DNA of 64,000 nucleotides. It comes from WYZ-LMO2 sp040514265 (GTDB lineage: Archaea > Halobacteriota > Archaeoglobi > Archaeoglobales > Archaeoglobaceae). The translations under genes were made by a program, and so were the position numbers. Below the pieces are notes generated by a model. The model was not told the DNA's origin and searched no databases. It worked only from the letters and a program-made list of their open reading frames with translations. Positions within the stretch are counted from its first letter, which is position 1. The number at the start of each line of letters is the position of its first letter. Where the stretch lies: assembly GCA_040514265.1 (NCBI GenBank), contig JBEVCD010000017.1:1-64000 (forward strand). The letters are read 5' to 3'. Of this stretch, positions 7,391-15,478 are shown one piece after another.

Positions 7391-7908
7391 CAGAAGTCCC
7401 TGCCCGCGATCTCCCTGATCCTCGAAATTCCGTCTATCTCCTTTATTACCTCTGCGACTGATTTGGGAACATACCTTTCCCAGTCTTCACCCTCCAGCAT
7501 CTTTCTCCTTATCTCCGTTCCCTGATACTCGCTCCTGTTGAACATCTTGGTGTGCCGCACTTCGAAGCCAGCCTCCTTGAACAACCTGTAAACGAGTGGA
7601 TTGTTCGTGAAAACTACCTGAAACGGCGGAACCATCGAGCAGACGTGGGAGACCCAAAGGCTGTTGCGGTATATGTCTTCGAGGGGTATTACGTAGACCC
7701 TCTTGTTCGTCTTTATCTCCTCCAGAGCTCTCGTAATCATCAGAACCCTTTCTCCAGCTGTGAACGGGTTTTCGAGAGTATGGCTCTCTTGCGCGCTCCC
7801 TATGCCTATTATGAGTTCGTCGACGTCTTCGAGTTCGAGTATGCACTTTATCACGTGGTGGTGCCCCAGGTGGTACGGCTGGAACCTGCCAACGAAGAAG
7901 GCTCTCAT
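7390..7908 (-). CDS. nadM: Nicotinamide-nucleotide adenylyltransferase (first copy)
   Basis: Archaeal NMNAT makes NAD+ from NMN and ATP. The 172-residue protein carries the nucleotidyltransferase signature GRFQPYHLGHHHVIK at residues 7-21, ENPFTAGERVLMITRAL, and the second nucleotide-binding segment NRSEYQGTEIRRKMLEGEDW. The start overlaps the tes stop by four bases, so translation is probably coupled. A second homologue lies at 11820-12356. The two differ strongly in sequence and one may act on another substrate. Confidence 0.9.
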   Translation of the reverse strand: MRAFFVGRFQPYHLGHHHVIKCILELEDVDELIIGIGSAQESHTLENPFTAGERVLMITRALEEIKTNKRVYVIPLEDIYRNSLWVSHVCSMVPPFQVVFTNNPLVYRLFKEAGFEVRHTKMFNRSEYQGTEIRRKMLEGEDWERYVPKSVAEVIKEIDGISRIREIAGRDF

Positions 7909-9461
7909 CGGGGCTTCTTCACGACTCTGAATATATCGTCTTTGAGCCTTCTACCCGTTCTGCGCTCCCACTCCTCTACCGGTATTCCGAACTTCTCGTG
8001 GATTCTGTCCCTGTAAATCTCGGGCATGACGTTGAAGGAGCAGAACGGTATGATTCTACCGTCCGGTGAGGCGTAGTGGATTTCGCAGCGCTGGACTCTC
8101 GCTATGTCGTAGTTGTAGAGGTCCATGAAGTGCATCATCCCTATGAACAGCGTCCTCAGATGGAACTGACCCAGCGTCGAGTAGTCGTGTTTAACGAGTA
8201 TGTCGAAGAGTATCTTTGCGACGTTGAAGTCCTTCGGAGCTTTAGACATGTCCACGAACTTCCGGAGATCGATCAAGTTTTTGAGGGCTCTTACAGTCTT
8301 TATTCTGCTCTTCCTTATGCTCTCAGCCTTCTCCGAGAGGAACTCCAGAAGACCCTCGACGTCGACGAAACGCGTGATCGGTATGAGTCTACCGTTCTCC
8401 TTGAAAACGTACGTAGCCATTCCACAGGCGAAGTGCGTCGTAAGCTCGTACTTCGGCTCGCCGGTTAGTGCTTCCACGAAGCGCGATATCGGAGCGACGC
8501 TCGGAACGGGGTAGAAATCTTCCCTGCTTATCTCTCCGCCCGTCTGCTCCTCTATCGCCTTTATACAATCGGGGATCGTTATGCGGTACTTTTCCCTCTC
8601 TCTCCGGGGCATGCTACCGACGAGGCTGACGGGCTGGAAGTTGACTCCACGCACTATATCTATGTTCTCGGCTGCGAAGCGGATGATGTCTCCGAGTTGG
8701 TGGTCGTTTACCGTCTTTATAACCGTCGGAACGAGGACGATTCCGAGGTTAGCCCTTCTGCAGTTCTCAAGTATCCTGGGAACCTCCCAGTGGTTCTTGG
8801 GATTCGTCCTCTCATCGATGCCGTCGAAAGATAGGTAGATCGTGTTCACTCCCGCCTCTCTTGCCTTCATCGCAAAGTCCGGCTCTCTCGCGAGCCTTAT
8901 CCCGTTCGTGTTGAGCTGGACGTGGTCTATTCCTTCCTCCTTTATCGCCCTGACGATTTCGAGGATATCATCTCTGAGCGTCGGCTCTCCGCCCGTGAGC
9001 TGGACGGCGTTGCAGCCCACGGGCTTCATGTTTCTCGCGATTCTGACCATCTGCCTTATCTGCTCGACGCTCGGCTCGTAGACGAATCCTGCCCGCTTGG
9101 CGTAGAAGAAGCAGTACCAGCAAGCTAAATCGCAGCGGTTCGTGACGACTATGTTGAGCAGGGCGGTATGACTTTTATGGTTCCCGCAGAGACCGCAGCT
9201 GAACGGGCACAATCTGTGTTCCGTTATGGGCGTCGCTACGCCGTGCCCGTCGGCTGCGAACCTCGCGGCTTTTTTGAACATCTCCGCGTCTCCCCAGTAA
9301 ACGTCAACGAACTCCCCGTGCTCTTCGCAGAACTTCCTTATCATGACCTTCCCGTTCTCCTCGTAAACCTCTGCCTCCAGAATCTTGAGACACTCCGGAC
9401 AGAGGGAGAGTGTCCTGTAAGGAAGCTTCAGAGATCTAAATTCGAGTTCGGTGTTCAGCAT
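7905..9461 (-). CDS. tes: Tetraether lipid synthase (radical SAM, Tes/MJ0619 type)
   Basis: Tes joins the phytanyl chain ends of two archaeal diether lipids into membrane-spanning tetraethers. This 518-residue protein has an N-terminal cysteine region (C21, C24, C45), the extra cluster motif CPFSCGLC at 85-92, the radical SAM motif CDLACWYC at 110-117 and the SAM-binding QLTGGEPTLRDD. C-terminal cysteines occur in HFACGM, QRCEIHYASPDG and PFCSF. The arrangement fits the characterised MJ0619/MA_1486 family. An upstream in-frame extension to 9611 overlaps the Rpp30 gene. The ATG at 9461 gives the expected start. Confidence 0.88.
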   Translation of the reverse strand: MLNTELEFRSLKLPYRTLSLCPECLKILEAEVYEENGKVMIRKFCEEHGEFVDVYWGDAEMFKKAARFAADGHGVATPITEHRLCPFSCGLCGNHKSHTALLNIVVTNRCDLACWYCFFYAKRAGFVYEPSVEQIRQMVRIARNMKPVGCNAVQLTGGEPTLRDDILEIVRAIKEEGIDHVQLNTNGIRLAREPDFAMKAREAGVNTIYLSFDGIDERTNPKNHWEVPRILENCRRANLGIVLVPTVIKTVNDHQLGDIIRFAAENIDIVRGVNFQPVSLVGSMPRREREKYRITIPDCIKAIEEQTGGEISREDFYPVPSVAPISRFVEALTGEPKYELTTHFACGMATYVFKENGRLIPITRFVDVEGLLEFLSEKAESIRKSRIKTVRALKNLIDLRKFVDMSKAPKDFNVAKILFDILVKHDYSTLGQFHLRTLFIGMMHFMDLYNYDIARVQRCEIHYASPDGRIIPFCSFNVMPEIYRDRIHEKFGIPVEEWERRTGRRLKDDIFRVVKKPR

Positions 9462-9486
9462 CGATTTTAAAACTGCTCCCAATATT

Positions 9487-10065
9487 TTAACTTTTTTCCA
9501 CCTCGAAGCCGTCCATGATGTAGTTGGGATCGAAGTATCTCCGGACGAGTCTCTCGGCGTAGCCTCTAGCCTTCCCAATGTCGCAGCCGAAGAAGGCAAA
9601 GAAGGTCTCAACCTGCTTCCTGCTCCTCAGCTCCCAAACGCTTTCGGCGGCAGTAGTTACTACGAAGGGCGCGTCGAACTTGCGTATTATCCTCACCTCC
9701 TCTCTGAGCTGATCGAAGAGCTTAGCCCTCCTCAAACCCCTCGCCCTCAGAAACTTCGACATTCCGAGCTCTATCGTTACGTCCTTCTCGGCGGCTAGCT
9801 TTATCGTCCCGTAATCCAGCTCCCTCTCGTCGCAGTCTAGGAGGACGTCGACCTTCTTTCTCATCACAGCCTCCCTGCACACGCTCCTGTTCCTTCCGAT
9901 CACACCGACCAGCACGTCTTCTCTTACTTTCCTGAGTTTTTTCCTGAGCTCCTCCGGGCTCTCCGCGTCTATCGCAACAGCGCAGCCGTTCTCCGCGAAT
10001 ATCACGTAGCTCCTAAATCCCAGGTCTTCGAGCCTTTCGGGGAAGAACCTTATGAAGTCGTGCAT
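9487..10065 (-). CDS. rnp3: Ribonuclease P protein component 3 (Rpp30)
   Basis: Rpp30 is a TIM-barrel-like protein subunit of archaeal RNase P, which trims tRNA 5' ends. The 192-residue protein shows VDVLLDCDERELDYGTIKLAAEKDV followed by IELGMSKFLRARG, and later APFVVTTAAESVWELRS, all typical of the family. It overlaps the preceding COG1325 gene by 16 bases. That pair is conserved in Archaea and usually sits in a large RNase P/exosome superoperon. Confidence 0.9.
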   Translation of the reverse strand: MHDFIRFFPERLEDLGFRSYVIFAENGCAVAIDAESPEELRKKLRKVREDVLVGVIGRNRSVCREAVMRKKVDVLLDCDERELDYGTIKLAAEKDVTIELGMSKFLRARGLRRAKLFDQLREEVRIIRKFDAPFVVTTAAESVWELRSRKQVETFFAFFGCDIGKARGYAERLVRRYFDPNYIMDGFEVEKS

Positions 10066-10487
10066 AGCTGCTTCGCGAACTCCACTATCTTCTCTCTCCT
10101 CGCCGGGTAGGCTACGAGTTTGGCTTTTATCGCTATCGCGTCCCCTTTTTCGGCAAGTCTTACTTCGCCCAGATAAGCTCTCTGCTTGTCTATCCTTATG
10201 TGCAGAACGTTTTGCGAGTCGATTCTATCCTCCATCGTCGCCACGAGTTCCTTTCTCTGCTCGCCGAGGAGCTGCATCAGGTGCCTCCAGAACTCCTCGA
10301 TCTCTCTGCTCTTCGTAAGCTCGACTTCCAGATATTCTAGCGGGTTTCCGAAGTGTCCTCTGGCTTTCGTCACAGCTATCTCGAATTCGAAGGGGAACAG
10401 GGTCGCCATGGCTTCTCCTACCTTCTCCCTGTCTTCGGTCGAGTGAACGACAGCCGACACCCTGATCCACTCTATCCTTCCCTTCAT
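10050..10487 (-). CDS. COG1325 (DUF54) RNA-binding protein, exosome-linked
   Basis: A 145-residue protein of the COG1325 family, predicted to be exosome or RNA-processing associated. It starts MKGRIEWIRVSAVVHSTED, contains FPFEFEIAVTKARGHFGNP and ends with VKLVAYPARREKIVEFAKQL-type sequence. No catalytic site is known. Direct overlap with Rpp30 and conserved neighbourhood in other Archaea support a role in RNA metabolism. Function beyond that is inferred. Confidence 0.82.
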   Translation of the reverse strand: MKGRIEWIRVSAVVHSTEDREKVGEAMATLFPFEFEIAVTKARGHFGNPLEYLEVELTKSREIEEFWRHLMQLLGEQRKELVATMEDRIDSQNVLHIRIDKQRAYLGEVRLAEKGDAIAIKAKLVAYPARREKIVEFAKQLCTTS

Positions 10488-10548
10488 CTCGACGCAGTAG
10501 CCGGGATTTTCAAAAAATCTTTTCTAACTTTCGGATCGTGACCCCGAC

Positions 10549-11823
10549 ATGGCTGTAATAGTCGGAGCCGTCCGAACTCCTGTCGGCAGGTTTGGCGGAA
10601 GTCTGAAAGATCTGCAAGCCTACGAGCTTGCAGCCGTAGCGATCAGGGGTCTGCTGAAGAAGCTGGGCGTGAAACCGGTAGCAGGTAAGGAGGCGATCGA
10701 GTTCTACCCGAGCAGGCTGCCGAAGGGAATGATAGAGCTCGAAAAGATGTACCACGACTACGACGGCGTCGAAGTTCCGATCGACGAGGTCGTGTTCGGA
10801 AACGTCCTTCAGGCTGCCCAGGGGCAGAATCCCGCGAGGCAGGCTGCGATTTTAGCCGGAATACCCAAGGAGGTTCCGGCGTTTACGGTGAACAAGGTGT
10901 GTGCGAGCGGTATGAAAGCTCTAGCCTTAGCAGCGCAGAGCGTCGACGCCGGGGATGCGAGGTTCGTCATTGCTGGCGGAACGGAGAGTATGAGCAACGC
11001 GCCCTACGCGCTGCGGAAAGCAAGATGGGGCTACAGGATGTCGATAAACGCAGTCGATGAAGTGATCGATGTCCTGGTCTACGACGGCTTGTGGGAGAAG
11101 TTCTACGGTTGCCACATGGGTATAACAGCCGAAAACGTAGCCGAGCTGTACGGAATAAGCAGGGAGGAGCAGGACAGGCTGGCTTACGAGAGCCACATGA
11201 GAGCTATCAGGGCGATAGACGAGGGGAAGTTCAGGGAGGAAATAGTGCCGGTCGAGGTCGGGAAGAGGGAGAGCGCGATCGTCGACACCGACGAACATCC
11301 GCGCAGGGACACGAGCTTGGAGAAACTCTCGAAGCTACCCCCCGTATTCAAGGAGGGAGGAACGGTAACCGCCGGCAACGCGAGCGGTGTCAACGACGGA
11401 GCAGCCGCGCTGCTTATAGCCGACAAGAATGCTGCGAAGGAGTACGGACTCGAAGCAAAAGCGAGGATCGTAGCCTTCGCCTCGGCGGGCGTCGACCCGG
11501 CTTACATGGGTCTCGGTCCAATACCGGCAGTGAGAAAAGTCCTCGCGAAAGCCAACGTGAAGCTCAGCGACATCGGGCTGGTGGAGCTAAACGAGGCTTT
11601 CGCAGCCCAAGCTCTGGCCTGCATGAAGGAGCTCAACCTCGACCCCGAGATAACAAACGTAAACGGTAGCGGAATCTCGCTCGGGCATCCGATAGGCTGC
11701 ACGGGAGCAAGGATAGTCGTCACGCTGATCCACGAGATGCACCGCAGGGGCGTCGACTACGGCTTGGCAGCCCTCTGTGTCGGCGGTGGAATGGGGATGG
11801 CGATGATAGTCGAGAGGGTCTAG
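10549..11823 (+). CDS. Acetyl-CoA C-acetyltransferase (thiolase) with an N-terminal insertion
   Basis: This is a bacterial-type thiolase of 424 residues. It begins AVRTPVGRFGGSLKD. The nucleophile is C118 in NKVCASGMKAL. The His and second Cys motifs are GISLGHPIGCTGAR and LCVGGGMGMAM near the end. Between the first and second family blocks (residues about 44-77) sits an extra stretch including SRLPKGMIELEKMYHDYD that usual thiolases lack, which moves the nucleophile from the normal position near 90. It could serve beta-oxidation or acetoacetyl-CoA formation. Archaeoglobales carry many thiolases, so specificity is open. Confidence 0.88.
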   Translation: MAVIVGAVRTPVGRFGGSLKDLQAYELAAVAIRGLLKKLGVKPVAGKEAIEFYPSRLPKGMIELEKMYHDYDGVEVPIDEVVFGNVLQAAQGQNPARQAAILAGIPKEVPAFTVNKVCASGMKALALAAQSVDAGDARFVIAGGTESMSNAPYALRKARWGYRMSINAVDEVIDVLVYDGLWEKFYGCHMGITAENVAELYGISREEQDRLAYESHMRAIRAIDEGKFREEIVPVEVGKRESAIVDTDEHPRRDTSLEKLSKLPPVFKEGGTVTAGNASGVNDGAAALLIADKNAAKEYGLEAKARIVAFASAGVDPAYMGLGPIPAVRKVLAKANVKLSDIGLVELNEAFAAQALACMKELNLDPEITNVNGSGISLGHPIGCTGARIVVTLIHEMHRRGVDYGLAALCVGGGMGMAMIVERV

Positions 11824-12356
11824 TCTCTGGATGCTGCGATCCGCAACCTCTCAACACCGCCCAATTGCCTGACTATCTTCGCAACGGACTTCGGAACCAG
11901 CTCCTCCCAGTTTTTGTCTTCGAGCATCATGCGTCTCACGTATTCTCCTCTCAACCTCTCCCTCTCGAACTCCGGAGGTCTTACGACCTCCAGACCTGCG
12001 TCCTCGAAGACCTTCGCTATTACCGGGTTTCGCGTGATTATGGCATCGACTTGCGGGACGAGGTTTATGATGTAAAGCGCGTGCCCGACGTAGACGCTCA
12101 TAGTCGGAACGGTAGCCGTTATTATCCTTCCGAGGTCGACGCCAGCCTCTCTGAGCCCCTCCCTTATCATCCATATCCTCTCCCCCGCCGTAAACGGATT
12201 TCTGAGAGTGTGACTTTCGTCAGCCATTCCGACGAGTAGCACGAGTTCGTCGAACTTCTCCAGCGCCCACTGGACAACGTAGAGGTGACCGAGGTGGAAG
12301 GGTTGAAACCTTCCGAATATCAGCGCCCTTCTGGGCGTATCGCCCTGTGCGGACAT
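11820..12356 (-). CDS. nadM: Nicotinamide-nucleotide adenylyltransferase (second copy)
   Basis: A 178-residue NMNAT family protein with GRFQPFHLGHLYVVQWAL, RNPFTAGERIWMIREGL and a C-terminal RLRGEYVRRMMLEDKNWEEL, the same architecture as the copy at 7390. I chose the ATG at 12356, giving MSAQGDTPRRALIFG. An in-frame codon at 12464 would intrude deep into iorA. Even so it overlaps the 3' end of iorA by 37 bases on the same strand, which suggests coupled translation. Whether both copies use NMN is unknown. Confidence 0.85.
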   Translation of the reverse strand: MSAQGDTPRRALIFGRFQPFHLGHLYVVQWALEKFDELVLLVGMADESHTLRNPFTAGERIWMIREGLREAGVDLGRIITATVPTMSVYVGHALYIINLVPQVDAIITRNPVIAKVFEDAGLEVVRPPEFERERLRGEYVRRMMLEDKNWEELVPKSVAKIVRQLGGVERLRIAASRD

Positions 12357-14170
12357 ATCCTCGCGCATACCCCGCAGCCAACGCAGAGGGACTTGTCTAT
12401 CTCGACCACCTCCCCATCGAAGACTATCGCGGGACAGTTGAAGGACGAGACACATTCGAGGCACAAGCTGCAGTTCTCGCCGATCTGGAATGTTACGAGT
12501 CTGCCCTTTCTCCTCCTCTCTCTAGCCCACAGGATCGCGCAGGGTTGCCTTGCAACGACTACCGCAACTCCGTCGTGCTTTAGAGCCCTCTTGAGCGTGT
12601 CGATCATTCTCCTGACGTTGTAGGGATTTACGACTTCCACGAACTCTACGCCGCAACCCCTCGCTATGTCTTCCACTTTGACGGCTTTTCCCACTTCTCC
12701 ACAGCCCCTCACTCCAGTTCCGGGGTGAGGTTGGTGCCCTGTCATTCCGGTCGTCGCGTTGTCGAGGATAACGAGGACGAACTTAGCTCCGTTGTATACA
12801 GCGTTTATCAGCGCAGGGATTCCAGCGTGAATGAACGTCGAGTCACCTATCGTCGCAATTATTGGCTCTTTTATCGTGTGTGCCAGCCCGTTGGAGACAC
12901 CGACGCTTGCACCCATACATATCGTTATATCGACACCCTCGAAGGGTCTGTTTATTCCCAAGGTGTAGCAGCCTATGTCGCTCGGCAGCGCAGCGTTGCC
13001 GACCTCGTTTACGACCTTCCTTATGGCGTAGAAGCTCGCCGTATGTGGGCAGCCCGGACACAGAACCGGTGGACGGGGTGGAGCTTTGGAAGCTATACCG
13101 CTAACATCGCGCGGGGGGTCGACTTCGATTCCCAGAACCTTCGCGATGCCGAGCTCGACACGGGTTACGTTGTACTCGTAGTTCATCGGCATGTAACCGT
13201 TCATCTTTCCGTATACCTCAACGTCGTAGGCTCTTAGCTGCATCTCGATGAACGGGTCGACTTCCTCGACTACTATTATCCCCCTGAGACCCTCGAGGAA
13301 TTCCTCGACGAGTTTCGTCGGCAACGGGTGCGGCGTTGAGAGTTTGAGCAGGGGGAGCTCGACGTTCAGCCTCTCCATGGCTTCCTTTGCGTAAGCGTAA
13401 CTGAGTCCGCATGTTACTACGCCGACGTCGCCGTCCCCCTCTTCGATCCAGTTCATCCCGCAGCCCTCGAAGTATTCGCGAACTCTTTCGAGTTTTTCCA
13501 GTAAGACTGGCTTGAGCTTCCTCGCATGAGCTGGAAGGACGACGTCGGTTTCGGGGTTTCGCCTCCACTCCGATCTGCTGAACTCCTTTTGCGGTATTTC
13601 CCCGAGCTCGACCACGCCTGTTGCGTGGCTGAGGCGGGTGTAGCTACGCAGAATAACCGGTATTCCGAATTTCTCCGAAACCTCGAAGGCTTCCTTCGTG
13701 TAGTCCTTCGCCTCCTGAACACTCGCCGGCTCTATTACCGGCAGCTTGGCAGCCATTCCGTACCACCTGTTGTCCTGCTCGTTCTGACTGCTGTGCATCG
13801 ACGGGTCGTCGGCTGTCAGCAGAACAAACCCACCCCTCGCGCCGATGTAAGCGAAGCTGAATAGCGCATCGGCTGCTACGTTTACGCCGACGTGTTTCAT
13901 TCCAGCCATAGCCCTCTTGCCTGCGAGCGAAGCTCCTATCGCGACCTCTACCGCCACCTTCTCGTTAGCCGAATACTCCATGTAGAAGTCCATCCTGCCC
14001 CTCAGCAGTTTGCAAGCTTCACTCAGAGTGTCGGCAACCTCGCTGCTCGGAGTACCGGGATAGGCTGCGTAGACGTCTATTCCCGCCTCTATAGCCCCCC
14101 TCGCTATCGCCTCGTTCCCCAGAAGCAGAACCTTGCTCCCGGGCGCATCCCTAACGACGTCTTTTAACAT
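12320..14170 (-). CDS. iorA: Indolepyruvate ferredoxin oxidoreductase, alpha subunit
   Basis: IorA oxidatively decarboxylates aryl pyruvates to acyl-CoA with ferredoxin as acceptor, in aromatic amino acid catabolism. The 616-residue protein has the N-terminal pyrimidine-binding part (AAYPGTPSSEVADTL), a thiamine diphosphate region with IGDSTFIHAGIPALINAVYNG, and a C-terminal two-cluster ferredoxin domain (CSLCLECVSSFNC, then CVGCGVCARICP). The gamma domain, usually encoded by iorB, is not in this window. The start lies 26 bp from a TATA-like box at 14190-14202. Confidence 0.93.
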   Translation of the reverse strand: MLKDVVRDAPGSKVLLLGNEAIARGAIEAGIDVYAAYPGTPSSEVADTLSEACKLLRGRMDFYMEYSANEKVAVEVAIGASLAGKRAMAGMKHVGVNVAADALFSFAYIGARGGFVLLTADDPSMHSSQNEQDNRWYGMAAKLPVIEPASVQEAKDYTKEAFEVSEKFGIPVILRSYTRLSHATGVVELGEIPQKEFSRSEWRRNPETDVVLPAHARKLKPVLLEKLERVREYFEGCGMNWIEEGDGDVGVVTCGLSYAYAKEAMERLNVELPLLKLSTPHPLPTKLVEEFLEGLRGIIVVEEVDPFIEMQLRAYDVEVYGKMNGYMPMNYEYNVTRVELGIAKVLGIEVDPPRDVSGIASKAPPRPPVLCPGCPHTASFYAIRKVVNEVGNAALPSDIGCYTLGINRPFEGVDITICMGASVGVSNGLAHTIKEPIIATIGDSTFIHAGIPALINAVYNGAKFVLVILDNATTGMTGHQPHPGTGVRGCGEVGKAVKVEDIARGCGVEFVEVVNPYNVRRMIDTLKRALKHDGVAVVVARQPCAILWARERRRKGRLVTFQIGENCSLCLECVSSFNCPAIVFDGEVVEIDKSLCVGCGVCARICPHRAIRPEGR

Positions 14171-14189
14171 ACGCGACGCAAACTCCGTG

Positions 14190-14202
14190 GAACTTTAAAA
14201 CG
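14190..14202 (-). promoter_or_regulatory. TATA-like box for iorA
   Basis: On the minus strand CGTTTTAAAGTTC is centred about 26 bp before the iorA ATG at 14170, consistent with a leaderless transcript. Confidence 0.55.
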
Positions 14203-14216
14203 TTGGCGGTATAATT

Positions 14217-14239
14217 CAGATTTTCACTGATTAAATCTG
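14217..14239. promoter_or_regulatory. Inverted repeat upstream of iorA
   Basis: CAGATTT (14217-14223) and AAATCTG (14233-14239) form perfect 7-bp arms around a 9-bp spacer. They lie just upstream of the iorA TATA box. This could be a regulator site or a leftover terminator of the decayed genes next door. Confidence 0.3.
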
Positions 14240-14326
14240 CTGTCTTTGACGGCACACTGTTGCCTTCTCCGGTTTAGTCCTCAACAACGTTCCATCCAGC
14301 TGTAATTACTAACGAGTCCTACCATA

Positions 14327-14460
14327 ATGGCAATAGCTCTCGGCTTCGCATCTGCTTTCAATCTCAAAGGGCGTTGCAGAGAGTTGCTGGCGTGGCAATT
14401 GCAGCTTCGATCGTTCCACCAGCGGTTGTTGCGGGGTGGGTTTGCTTTTTGGATGCATAA
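14327..14460 (+). pseudogene. Remnant of a DUF389-type membrane protein
   Basis: Codons from 14371 read ALQRVAGVAIAASIVPPAVV followed by AGW and soon a TAA. This closely resembles the membrane segment of DUF389 (TIGR00341-like) proteins. The preceding bases from ATG 14327 read MAIALGFASAFNLKG in another frame, also in keeping with that family. A frameshift therefore separates the two pieces, and the rest of the gene is absent. Assignment depends on the characteristic VGVAIAxSxVPP pattern. Confidence 0.5.
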
Positions 14461-14520
14461 TAGCAGCTCCTCGAAGTGAAGCCCTTCAAATTCCATCAGC
14501 ATTTAGAAAGAAAGTTCGAT

Positions 14521-15339
14521 GCCAACGCCAAAATCTCGTCAAAGTAAGCGATGAAACAAAAGCATGCATGAGCTGCCACGAGGCGTATACACCCGGAATT
14601 GTCGAGGACTGGAGAGGTAAACATGCAGTAACAACTCCAAATGAAGCTTTCCAAAAGCCGGAGCTCGCGAGAAAAATAAGCCTCCCGATAGGCTTAAGGA
14701 TGTTGTTGTCGGTTGTTACGATTGCCACTGCTCTATGTGCCACGAGAAAGAGTTTGAGGAATATCAGAATAGAGAACTCACAACTTCGATTCGATACGTG
14801 AGAGTATTCGGATTGTATGGACATCCGCAGCCAAAAGATGGAGCTACCTGGAAGATAAAGAACGCTGACGGCTTGTCATTACCAACAACCCTCGCTGGAG
14901 AGCCAGCTAGGGAGTACCTTATAAGCGAGGAATTCCTGAAGATTTGCAACCAGTGCCATTCCAGAGGTTTTGCCGAAGGTCACTTCGAGAAGTTTGAAAA
15001 GACGGTAAATGCATGGGAAAAGGGAATCGCCGACACGATTATTTTCGATGAGTTTATTGAAAAAACTCTGGATAGAGAACTGGCTCTTTTATGCAACTAT
15101 CTCTCAGACACGGCTCGGCGATGGGTGGACCCGATTATTCAACTTTCAAGCTCGGGTGGTATCAGCTCACTAGGAATCTACAGGAAATGAACGATTACAT
15201 TAGGTTCCTCAGCGTTTCAAAGACTGCTGAAATTAAACCGGGAGACTCTCATACTGCGGAAAAAGCACCGTTCGCAGGAACACTTACTGTTCTGATCGCA
15301 ATAGGGGTGTCGGCGTATCTGCTGAGAAGGAGAAAGTAG
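14521..15339 (+). pseudogene. Frameshifted octaheme (HAO-type) cytochrome c remnant
   Basis: Three frames carry successive parts of one multiheme cytochrome. The first holds ETKACMSCHEAYTPGIVEDW. Around 14716 a change of frame gives CYDCH directly followed by CSMCH, where intact relatives have a long spacer, so an internal deletion is likely. The second frame holds EEFLKICNQCHSRGFAEGHF. The third starts near 15120 with GGPDY and ends in a hydrophobic segment followed by RRRK, a membrane anchor. This order matches hydroxylamine-oxidoreductase-like octaheme proteins, but only four CXXCH motifs survive. It is a dead gene. Confidence 0.65.
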
Positions 15340-15478
15340 CTCGTATTCTAGTTTTTATTCTTGACGATTCCGAGCGGTTTGTAATCGATAAACTTTAATG
15401 TATTCCATAATCGCAAGTTTTTTGTGACCGGAGAAAAAAATCTATATGATTTAATCGTAGAGTTTGGAGGTGGTGAGT

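Larger units (their letters stand above)
14171..15478. other. Gene graveyard between iorA and the DUF22 gene
   Basis: No intact gene is present in this 1.3 kb. It contains an inverted repeat, the DUF389 remnant and the octaheme cytochrome remnant. The last 140 bases hold A/T-rich promoter sequence with three TAATCG hexamers (15382, 15408, 15452). Confidence 0.6.

Noticed and set aside
9462..9611. N-terminal extension of the tetraether synthase
   Set aside because: It would overlap the Rpp30 gene, is serine/threonine-rich without pattern, and the family begins near MLNTELEFRSLK.
14281..14502. A minus-strand 73-codon frame in the graveyard
   Set aside because: The opposite strand carries DUF389-like text, while this frame shows nothing recognisable.
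15382..15457. Three TAATCG hexamers before the DUF22 gene
   Set aside because: Spacings of 26 and 44 bases are irregular relative to helical turns, and the region is A/T-rich, so chance is likely.
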